A DNA stretch of 46,800 bases from NCBI GenBank assembly GCA_034660695.1, contig JAYEJS010000020.1, forward strand, positions 1 through 46,800. The letters run 5' to 3'. Numbering within the stretch: the first letter of the stretch is position 1; each line of letters opens with the position of its first letter. Position numbers and translations under genes: made by a program. The DNA is from Candidatus Thermoplasmatota archaeon (GTDB lineage Archaea > Thermoplasmatota > E2 > UBA202 > DSCA01). Positions 33,904 through 41,923 of this stretch are shown here, in pieces. The notes under the pieces were generated by a model. The model was not told where the DNA came from and did no database searches. It worked only from the letters and a program-made list of their open reading frames with translations.

Positions 33904-36900
33904 TTAAACCTTCGCATTCCTCCTTTTTTTCGTTAAAACCATTGCAAGTAGTACGCTCACAAACGGGATCACCACTTCAAATCCGGGAGTGCTCTTGGGA
34001 CTAATTTCTATAACCTTTGTTATCTCGCTTTCTCCCCCATCTCCATCCTTTACGGTAAGTGTTATTGTATACTTTCCACTTTCCTTGTAGGTATGCTCCG
34101 GATTCCGTTTATTTGATGCCGTTCCATCCCCGAAGTCCCAGTGCCACTCGGTTATTCCTCTGTCGTCACTTGATACGTCTGTAAAATTAATTTTTTCTCC
34201 CCCAGATGCCTTTTCAGGGATGAAGAAAAATGCTGCAGTTGGTGGAGTATTTGCTATTGTTATTTTCTTTGTTGTCTCTGTTTCGGCCCCGGAATTATCG
34301 GTTACTGTAAGTGAAACAATGTATATGCCGTTGTCGTTATATTTATGCTCTGGATTCCTTTCCCGACTGCTTGTTCCATCGCCAAAATTCCATGTCCAGT
34401 TTACAATACTGCCATCACTATCCTTGCTTAAATCGGTGAATTGTATCCTATCCTGGGTGGTCGGATTCTGTGGAGAGTATGTAAAGTTTGCTGCAGGGGG
34501 ATTATTGAACACTTCTATGCTTACATTGCATTCATCTTTTTCTCCACTCATGTCTTCCACTACAAGTGAAACATTGTAAATGCCGCTGTGTGAGTATGCA
34601 TAGTTTGGATTTCGTTTATTCGATGTATTCCCGTCTCCAAAGTCCCAGTACCAAGACTTTATGTCAACCTCTCCATTTGGATCTGTAGAACAATCAATAA
34701 AAATAATTTTATCACCTGAAAACGGGCATGTGGGATAATATAAAAAGAAGGCAGTCGGGGGGCTGTTTGGAATGGCCGATGCATCTTCGCACATATCCAT
34801 AAGCGGATAGTTGTCCATGTTTTTACCTCCAGATATTTTATACGGTATGTCTCCTATTCCGTCGCTGCCAGAAATATTCTGTGAAACCCCCGTATACTTA
34901 TCTATTCCTGCATAATCGCTCCAGTAATTGCCGCCGGACAGGTAGCCATTGTCCCATGAGTTATTACTCCCTTTATCTAGAGCATTTTCTACATTGTATG
35001 CGAAATTGTTGTGGTATATCCTGTTATTCATGCCTTTTTCAATACTCACCCCATATACGTTTTTCCAGAAGGAACAATTGGATACATCATTGTTATCAGA
35101 TTTTATATCCAATCCGTGCAGATTGTGGTGGATAAGCGATTTTTTAATCATATTTGATTGGGATGCATTTACAATAACGATGCCGTTTGTGTTATTGTAT
35201 ATGAGGCATCTATCCATACTGCTATTCGATGAGGATTCGGCAAATAAGCCGTATGCATTCCCGAAAATTGAGCAATTCTGTATCTCTATGGATAAAGAAG
35301 AATTTGCAAATATTCCATATGTATTGTTATATATCCCCTTCCCAGTGCAATTTATAATGCTTGTGTGATTTGATTGATACAAGAAAATGCCATATTCATT
35401 AATCGCGAATTCACATCTGTCAATTATTGAATCGGAAGAAAATGAACATATCCCATAAGTATTATTTGTGAATGAGCAGTTTACCAGGTTGAATGAAGAT
35501 TTGTCGCCTACCGCGCCGTTAATGTTGTTATAAAACCTGCAATTATTTATATCGGCATCAGAGCCCTTGTTTAACAGTCCGGTATTGCTATCATTAAACA
35601 TGTTTTCGTACATTTTTACCATATGTGAATCCGAGAGGTAAATGCCCTCATTGTTTTTCCATATGGCGTTTCCTGAGATATTGATCGATATGGAGTTTAT
35701 CGCATTAATGCCACACCCATTACTGTAAATTTTGTTATTGGATATGCTATTGTTATCCGACCCGAATAAACGAATTCCGCTTTTTTCATTATCTGAAAAT
35801 GTAGTATTTTCTATTGTATTGGTATGCACATTTTCAACATTAATACCCAGCCAGTTAAGGTATATTCTGCTGTCTTCTATTATAAATCTCCCATTTTTCG
35901 GTCCAATACTGTATGCATTTATACCTCGCTGTTCATTTGAAAAAATATCACAATTTGTTATTGATATGTCTGAGGAAGATTTGAATATTATGCCGTCGTT
36001 GGCATTGCCAGAAATTGTTGAGTTTTTTATGTTCCCGCCATGGGATAAGATAAGCACCATGCCATCAATATTGTTGGAAAAATTGCTTTCAACTATGGCA
36101 CAATTGCTTGAGTTTACTATGAGCATGCCTTCCCCATTACTTTCTGTTGTAACTCGATAGACGGTCATATTAACACAGTTTATCAATGCAAGGTAACCAA
36201 CTCCACCGTTTACGGCCTTATCCGATTGGCCTATCAAATAGTGTATGACCATTCCATTTATCTCATTTGACACATCTATATCTTCATAAAAGTGCTCACT
36301 TTTCCCTCCTTCCATATCTATGTTGTAATCATTTATGTTGAAAATATTATCAGTAAATATGTTGTGCGGAGAGTAGGAGAGCAGTAAACCAATATGATTC
36401 TCTTCTATTTCATTTTTTGAAATCGTATTATATTTGCTATTCGCTATTTCAAGGCCTATCGTATTGTTCTGTAGAGTATTATTCCCCGCTCTATTATTTG
36501 ATGAATTCGCCAGGGTAACGCCTTTTTCATTGTGTGCAAATGTACAATTGGTAATATTGTTGCAATAGGAATTTTCCAAGTATAATCCATAATTATTGTT
36601 TGAAAGCGAGGAATTTTTAAGAATGCTAGCCGATACATTGCATAGATATACTGCATGTTCATTTCTAAATATGGATGTCTGCATCTCCAGATTTGCTGAA
36701 TTGGCTGCGTAAATTCCATAGATATTATCATGTATATTGCACTCATATAACGTACCATTTTTTCCATAGATTTTCAGTCCAAAATCGTTTTCGTATATGT
36801 CTGAAGTTTTGAGTGTAATATTGTCTCCGCATACCGACAAACCAGCATCATTCTCCCAGATAATGCAATTTTCTATGCTTACCTGCGAATCTGTTATATT

Positions 36901-39300
36901 TATGCCGTAATTTTCCCCGGTATAATTGCAGGATTTTATTTCTATGCCCGAAGAATTTTTAACGTTCATTCCTCCAGTGTTTCCGGAAAATGAGCAGTTA
37001 AACAGCTCTACCTGTGAGGAATTTTGAGTATATATCCCATCGGTGTCCTGCAAGTCGAATTTGTTATTGCTTATGTTTATCAAATCACTGTTGTCAATAT
37101 ACACCCCGTATGTGTTACTGAAGAATGAGCAGCCATGCACCAAAATGTTGTGCGATGAAACAATTTTTGTTCCGTTACCATTCTGGGTAATGTTGCAGTT
37201 TGCTACCTCATTTTCATCTCCTTCAATAAGAATTGCTATCGTATTAAATTTTAAGGTATTGTTGTTTACAAATGTGTTTCTGGAGAACAATCTTATCCCG
37301 TTTCCATTTCCCACAAGCTCATTATTGGTTATTAGGCACGTGCCATATGTACGGACGTCAATTGCATATTGATTGATATAAAATCCATTTTCATTTATTT
37401 TATTCCTCTCTCCATTTTGAATTTCTATCGCAAAAATGTTATCAGTGAACGTATTCGATGAAATCTCATTCCCATTTCCATTCAATACTATACCGCTGGG
37501 ATTCTCAATCTCATTATTTTTTATGGTATTATCCGAGCCGTCTACTATTATGCCTTTTCCGTTACCTCTCATTTCGTTGTTTGAGACATTGATATAATCT
37601 CCACGCAAATATACGCCAATTTTGTTGTCCGTGAATAGACAATTTTCTATAGTTGCGTTATCTCCGTCTGCATCTATCCCTACACTATTTGAGGCATTTG
37701 TTATCACGAAATTTTTGATTTCAGTATTATCCGATGTTATAGTTATGGCATTCCCCGCACCCATCCCATCTATGGTTGCGTTATCTCCTCTAAGCATAAC
37801 AATCTTGTTAATCACAGCATTTTCCCTGTAGTTCCCATCAAGCACATATATATGGTAACCATAACTTGCCTTATTTATGCCTTCCTGTATGGTGCGAACG
37901 TGCCTTTCATCATACCATTTAATGGGTGCATCATCATCAACATAGATGTTTGCTATGGTTATGTCACAAACCTTGCTTGACGATGCTCCATCATCATCAA
38001 TAACTGTTAAATTAACGCGGTATGTTCCACTTTGTGAAAAGGCATGACTTGCATTTCTCTCATAACTTGTATTGCCGTCTCCAAAATCCCACGTCCAGTT
38101 TACGATGTTGCCGTCTAAATCGGATGAATTGTCTGTAAAATTAATTATTTCTCCATCAGTGGGATATTGGGGTTCCCACGAGAAATTTGCTATTGGAGGT
38201 GCATTCACTACTTTAATATCCTTGGAATGGGATGCAAGTGCATATCCTGCATCTATAACAGTCAATGTTACATTGTACGTTCTCTTTTCAGAGTACTGAT
38301 GCGCAGGATTCTGTTCATAACTTGTATTGCCGTCTCCAAAATCCCACGTCCAGTTTATCAGTTCGTCTATATCCGAGGAAATATCGCTGAATTGAACCGT
38401 GTCCAGTATCGTGGGCTCTAGGGGAGACCAGAAAAAGTTGACATATGGAATTTGGTTTAAGGTATTGATTTTTTTTGTTATAATACCGGTAGCTGAATCA
38501 TCATCTTTTATGGTCAGGATAACGTTATATGTTCCATAATGGCTGTAATTATGCGATGGATTCTGGTCATGGCTTATGATTCCATCGCCAAAATCCCACG
38601 TCCAGTTTACAATGCTGCCGTCCAGATCGTAGGAATAATCAAGAAATTTTATTGAATCGTATTCTTTTGTCCAGTAAAAATCTGCAATTGGCGGAACATT
38701 GAATACAATAATCTGTTTTGTTACACCATTTCCGCCACTTGAATAGTCCTTTACGAATAAAGTTACATCATATCTTCCATTATCCACATATCTGTGAGTC
38801 GGATTTTTTTCGTAACTTATGCCCCCGTCTCCGAAGTCCCATGTCCAGTTATATATGTCTCCATCGGGGTCGCTTGAATTATCCCAGAAGTGCACAATAT
38901 CCTGGGTAGTAGGTGTCTCTGGTTCCCAATAAAAATCAACTGTTGGTTTTCCTCCGTCCAATAGATTGAGATATCTGGAAATAATGATGTCCTCATCACC
39001 CTTTCGCATTGTCAATGTTATGGTGTAGTTTTTATCTTCACTATATATGTGCTTCGCCTCTTTTCCATAGCCTTTTTCTCCATCTCCGAAATTCCACGTG
39101 TAGTTGGTGATATCGGAGCCTATCGCATTGAAGTCCACTTCTCTGCTCCCGTTATTGTAAGACCAGGTAAAATCTGTTTGCTTTCCTTCATAAGAGGAAG
39201 ATAAACCTTCACTTTCCTGCATTTCGGTCATAGCTATTAATACCAATGAAGCCGTAAGCGTTAGTACAAAAATTGCTTTTGCATTTGCTTTCGTTAACAT
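33904..39300 (-). CDS. Giant PKD / NosD beta-helix surface protein with PGF-CTERM tail
   Basis: A 1798-residue cell-surface protein. It has a signal peptide (AKAIFVLTLTASLVLIAM) and five N-terminal PKD domains (about residues 35-450; repeated NWTWDFGDGNTSYE cores). A right-handed beta-helix of the NosD/PbH1 type runs from about 451 to 1480, with dozens of about 23-residue rungs such as NNTIGLEIANSKYN. At its end lies the NosD signature GGNYWSDYAG and DGIGDIPYKIS. Three more PKD domains (about 1513-1765) follow, and the end TPGFEVVIPFVSVLL plus KKRRNAKV is a PGF-CTERM signal for archaeosortase A. Many N-x-S/T sequons suggest heavy glycosylation. AATTTATAAATAAG upstream is its promoter. Confidence 0.9.
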   Translation of the reverse strand: MLTKANAKAIFVLTLTASLVLIAMTEMQESEGLSSSYEGKQTDFTWSYNNGSREVDFNAIGSDITNYTWNFGDGEKGYGKEAKHIYSEDKNYTITLTMRKGDEDIIISRYLNLLDGGKPTVDFYWEPETPTTQDIVHFWDNSSDPDGDIYNWTWDFGDGGISYEKNPTHRYVDNGRYDVTLFVKDYSSGGNGVTKQIIVFNVPPIADFYWTKEYDSIKFLDYSYDLDGSIVNWTWDFGDGIISHDQNPSHNYSHYGTYNVILTIKDDDSATGIITKKINTLNQIPYVNFFWSPLEPTILDTVQFSDISSDIDELINWTWDFGDGNTSYEQNPAHQYSEKRTYNVTLTVIDAGYALASHSKDIKVVNAPPIANFSWEPQYPTDGEIINFTDNSSDLDGNIVNWTWDFGDGNTSYERNASHAFSQSGTYRVNLTVIDDDGASSSKVCDITIANIYVDDDAPIKWYDERHVRTIQEGINKASYGYHIYVLDGNYRENAVINKIVMLRGDNATIDGMGAGNAITITSDNTEIKNFVITNASNSVGIDADGDNATIENCLFTDNKIGVYLRGDYINVSNNEMRGNGKGIIVDGSDNTIKNNEIENPSGIVLNGNGNEISSNTFTDNIFAIEIQNGERNKINENGFYINQYAIDVRTYGTCLITNNELVGNGNGIRLFSRNTFVNNNTLKFNTIAILIEGDENEVANCNITQNGNGTKIVSSHNILVHGCSFFSNTYGVYIDNSDLINISNNKFDLQDTDGIYTQNSSQVELFNCSFSGNTGGMNVKNSSGIEIKSCNYTGENYGINITDSQVSIENCIIWENDAGLSVCGDNITLKTSDIYENDFGLKIYGKNGTLYECNIHDNIYGIYAANSANLEMQTSIFRNEHAVYLCNVSASILKNSSLSNNNYGLYLENSYCNNITNCTFAHNEKGVTLANSSNNRAGNNTLQNNTIGLEIANSKYNTISKNEIEENHIGLLLSYSPHNIFTDNIFNINDYNIDMEGGKSEHFYEDIDVSNEINGMVIHYLIGQSDKAVNGGVGYLALINCVNMTVYRVTTESNGEGMLIVNSSNCAIVESNFSNNIDGMVLILSHGGNIKNSTISGNANDGIIFKSSSDISITNCDIFSNEQRGINAYSIGPKNGRFIIEDSRIYLNWLGINVENVHTNTIENTTFSDNEKSGIRLFGSDNNSISNNKIYSNGCGINAINSISINISGNAIWKNNEGIYLSDSHMVKMYENMFNDSNTGLLNKGSDADINNCRFYNNINGAVGDKSSFNLVNCSFTNNTYGICSFSSDSIIDRCEFAINEYGIFLYQSNHTSIINCTGKGIYNNTYGIFANSSLSIEIQNCSIFGNAYGLFAESSSNSSMDRCLIYNNTNGIVIVNASQSNMIKKSLIHHNLHGLDIKSDNNDVSNCSFWKNVYGVSIEKGMNNRIYHNNFAYNVENALDKGSNNSWDNGYLSGGNYWSDYAGIDKYTGVSQNISGSDGIGDIPYKISGGKNMDNYPLMDMCEDASAIPNSPPTAFFLYYPTCPFSGDKIIFIDCSTDPNGEVDIKSWYWDFGDGNTSNKRNPNYAYSHSGIYNVSLVVEDMSGEKDECNVSIEVFNNPPAANFTYSPQNPTTQDRIQFTDLSKDSDGSIVNWTWNFGDGTSSRERNPEHKYNDNGIYIVSLTVTDNSGAETETTKKITIANTPPTAAFFFIPEKASGGEKINFTDVSSDDRGITEWHWDFGDGTASNKRNPEHTYKESGKYTITLTVKDGDGGESEITKVIEISPKSTPGFEVVIPFVSVLLAMVLTKKRRNAKV

Positions 39301-39504
39301 TTTTTCCCCCAGCTTTATGTTTTAAAAATGAATATTGTATGCTTATTTATAAATTTGTATACTAAATGCTAAAGCTTTGCCTCTTGAACTTTATATCTAC
39401 TGGCTACTGACAACACTTTTTATGAATAAAACGTACGAGTAGGACATTTTACTTTCATCTTCATTTTCTTCATCGCTATTAGGCGGCGTGTTATCCTTTT
39501 GAAT

Positions 39505-40278
39505 TTATGCTATTTTTGGCGGTATACTGCTTATATCTCCTGCATGAATCTCTCCATTTTTTACATAAGCCCTGCATATCTTTATGGTATCCCCTTCCTC
39601 AAATTGCTGGAGCATTCTTGCCATTTCGTCCCACAAAATTATTTTTCGCTCGCCGCTTTTATCTTCAGCAATGATTGTTGCCGCAAACCTCTCCCCATTT
39701 TCTGTGAAAAATATTTTGGTTGGATAAATTTTTTTTATTTTTGCTTCTATGCCAACAATGCCTTTTCTTATCTCTTTCAATTTTTTGATTTTTATTTTGC
39801 TATCCATGTCCGGTACATCTTTTGGTTCAATTTCCACGAGTCCCCATCTGCCAACATTTATCTCTATTCCGTAATATCCCTCCTTGACATACCCATTTAT
39901 TATTTTTATTATCCGTCCTTTTTCAATCTTTTCATCTTCGATAAGCCTCACGTCATTATCCCACAAGACCAGGATGCAACTGCCCGTATCATCTGAAACG
40001 ACCATATTCGCTACCCTGCCGCCGTCAAATTCTCTTGTATCTCCCAAAAATTCCACTCTTGCATATAATGTCACCTCTATAGAAGGCTCGAGATCTGCTA
40101 TTTTGACAACATTGAAGAAATTCTTCTTGAGTTTGTCTACAACGATCATGGCTGCCGCACCCTCATCTATAAGCTCCCCATATTTTTTCCTCTCCTCTTC
40201 CAATCTTTCCTCGAATTCTTCTTTGCCGAGCAAGTCCTTTACAGCTTCATACAATTCCTCTTTTCTGTAATTCTGCAT
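39505..40278 (-). CDS. RPA-like single-stranded DNA-binding protein (two OB folds)
   Basis: A 257-residue protein with an N-terminal helical segment (RKEELYEAVKDLLGKEEFEERL), as in archaeal RPA/SSB chains. Two OB folds follow. The first, at about 65-150, has EVTLYARVEFLGDTREF and RVANMVVSDDTGSCILVLWD; the second, at about 165-255, has VGIEAKIKKIYPTKIFF and GERKIILWDEMARML, both with the LWD strand typical of RPA OB folds. It probably coats single-stranded DNA in replication and repair. No zinc finger is present, unlike some archaeal RPA41/RPA70 proteins. It diverges from the HPS-RraA gene and is transcribed alone. Confidence 0.85.
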   Translation of the reverse strand: MQNYRKEELYEAVKDLLGKEEFEERLEEERKKYGELIDEGAAAMIVVDKLKKNFFNVVKIADLEPSIEVTLYARVEFLGDTREFDGGRVANMVVSDDTGSCILVLWDNDVRLIEDEKIEKGRIIKIINGYVKEGYYGIEINVGRWGLVEIEPKDVPDMDSKIKIKKLKEIRKGIVGIEAKIKKIYPTKIFFTENGERFAATIIAEDKSGERKIILWDEMARMLQQFEEGDTIKICRAYVKNGEIHAGDISSIPPKIA

Positions 40279-40321
40279 TAGTTATGGATTGTTTCACCAT
40301 TCATATTCTTTTCGTGATAGA

Positions 40322-40331
40322 TTTTTATATG
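40322..40331 (+). promoter_or_regulatory. TATA box of the HPS-RraA gene
   Basis: TTTTTATATG stands about 26 bases before the ATG at 40350, the archaeal spacing for a leaderless transcript. It overlaps the in-frame ATG at 40329, which argues against that longer start. Confidence 0.6.
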
Positions 40332-40349
40332 CCCGCTGAATTAAAAGCC

Positions 40350-41633
40350 ATGAAACCCGTTTTGCAGGTAGCATTGGATTTGATAAATGCTCATCGTGCC
40401 ATTCAGATAGCGAATGAAGCCGTTGCGGGTGGGGCAGACTGGCTGGAGGCAGGCACGCCTCTAATAAAATCCGAAGGGATGGATGCTATACGTCAATTAA
40501 AAAAATTTGGCAAAAAAATCGTGGCTGACATGAAGACCATGGATGTTGGGGCTGTTGAAGCGGAGGTGGCATCAAAGGCTGGGGCTGATGTAGTCTGTAT
40601 ACTTGGCCTGGCAAGCGATGAGACGTTGATGGAAGCCATAAAGGCTGCCCACAGGTACGGGGCGGAAATAATGGTTGATTTAATGGGCGTGGAAGATGCT
40701 GCAGAAAGGGCGATGGCGGTAGAAAAAATGGGGGCGGATTATATCTGCGTCCATGTTTCAATAGATGACCAGATGGCAGGTATGGAGCCATTCGAGGGTA
40801 TAAAGCAAGTTGCGGAAAGCTGTAATCTGCCGGTAGCTGCTGCCGGCGGGATAAATAGTGAGAGCGCCCATATCGCAGTCGAAAATGGTGCGAGCATTGT
40901 GATTGTAGGGGGTGCAATTACGAAGGCGGCTAATGTGACTGAAGCGACGATGAAGATAAAAGGGGCTATTGATAGCGGCAGGGCCATAAAAACGGCTTTG
41001 TTCAAGAAATACGGTAAAGAAAATCTGCGGGAGGCGTTCAGCAAAGTTTCAACGTGCAATATCTGTGATGCCATGCATAATAAAGGTGCGATGCGGGATA
41101 TTTTTCCGCTAAAAAAAGGTTATCACATGGTCGGAAAAGCATTGACGGTAAAGACAATAGACGGTGACTGGGCAAAAGTGGTGGAAGCCATCGATGCTGC
41201 TGATGAAGGAGGCATCATTGTCGTGCAGGCGGGCGAGGGCCGCAGGGCGGTATGGGGTGAGTTAGCCACTTGGAGCAGCGTGAAAAATAGGATAGGGGGG
41301 ATTGTCATAGACGGGGCTGTTAGAGATATTCACGAAATTATGAAGAACGACATTCCCGTTTATACAAAAAAGATTGTTCCAGAGGCAGGTGAGCCCGAGG
41401 GATACGGAGAAATAGGGAGTGAAATAATTTGTGGCGGGCAGACTGTCAGGACTGGGGACTGGATAGTTGGGGACGACAGCGGTGTTGTTATTGTCCAAAA
41501 AGAAAGGGCGCAGGAGATAGCAAACCGTGCCCTCAATGTTCACGAAAGGGAAAATAGAATAAGGGAGGAAATAAAAAGAGGCAGCTCGCTGGGAAAAGTT
41601 CTGGAACTCAAAAAATGGGATAAAGTGAGATAG
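40350..41633 (+). CDS. Hexulose-6-phosphate synthase fused to an RraA-like domain
   Basis: A 427-residue fusion. The first 210 residues are 3-hexulose-6-phosphate synthase of the OMP decarboxylase fold: MKPVLQVALDL, GADWLEAGTPLIKSEG, the catalytic DMKTMD, and the phosphate site AAAGGINSE plus IVIVGGAIT. The second half (about 215-425) is an RraA/demethylmenaquinone methyltransferase-like domain with VWGELATWSS and GGIVIDGAVRD. HPS joins ribulose 5-phosphate and formaldehyde, or runs in reverse to make ribulose 5-phosphate in archaea without the oxidative pentose pathway. The RraA-like half probably is an aldolase or decarboxylase. The ATG at 40350 is selected from the TATA spacing; the longer frame starts at 40284. 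Confidence 0.92.
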   Translation: MKPVLQVALDLINAHRAIQIANEAVAGGADWLEAGTPLIKSEGMDAIRQLKKFGKKIVADMKTMDVGAVEAEVASKAGADVVCILGLASDETLMEAIKAAHRYGAEIMVDLMGVEDAAERAMAVEKMGADYICVHVSIDDQMAGMEPFEGIKQVAESCNLPVAAAGGINSESAHIAVENGASIVIVGGAITKAANVTEATMKIKGAIDSGRAIKTALFKKYGKENLREAFSKVSTCNICDAMHNKGAMRDIFPLKKGYHMVGKALTVKTIDGDWAKVVEAIDAADEGGIIVVQAGEGRRAVWGELATWSSVKNRIGGIVIDGAVRDIHEIMKNDIPVYTKKIVPEAGEPEGYGEIGSEIICGGQTVRTGDWIVGDDSGVVIVQKERAQEIANRALNVHERENRIREEIKRGSSLGKVLELKKWDKVR

Positions 41634-41817
41634 CTCTTTTCAGTAGCGGGTACCGGCAAGGGCAATTAAGTTTTCTTGTGAAGGGACCATAACTATTGAA
41701 GAAATATGCGTTGGATATTTTTCTAGTCATACCAGAGAATGACCATATATCCTTTCATTCATCCGCAGAAGCTGTTTGAAAGTTAACTTTAAATGCAAAC
41801 AATGCATTAAAAATTAC
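41634..41817. other. Intergenic region after HPS-RraA
   Basis: No gene or clear structure is seen here. An ACTTTAAATG box at about 41784-41793 is the only promoter-like element, placed about 30 bases before a possible microprotein ORF at 41818. Confidence 0.4.
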
Positions 41818-41919
41818 ATGAAGGCTAGAAGTAATTGGTCATTCACTTTTCCCAAGCCGGATGAAAATATGTGCATTATTTGCACTACTTGTTATGATGA
41901 CAAATCGCTGTTAAAATGA
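41818..41919 (+). CDS. Possible 33-aa microprotein with CxxCxxC motif
   Basis: An open frame encodes a 33-residue product containing ENMCIICTTCYDDKS, three cysteines spaced C-x2-C-x2-C, which could hold a metal. An ACTTTAAATG box about 28 bases upstream of its ATG would make a leaderless message, and the stop lies 4 bases before the ATG of the next gene. There is no homologue I can name, and a frame this short can arise by chance. The signal could equally be the leader of the cohesin/PKD gene. Confidence 0.25.
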   Translation: MKARSNWSFTFPKPDENMCIICTTCYDDKSLLK

Positions 41920-41923
41920 TAAA

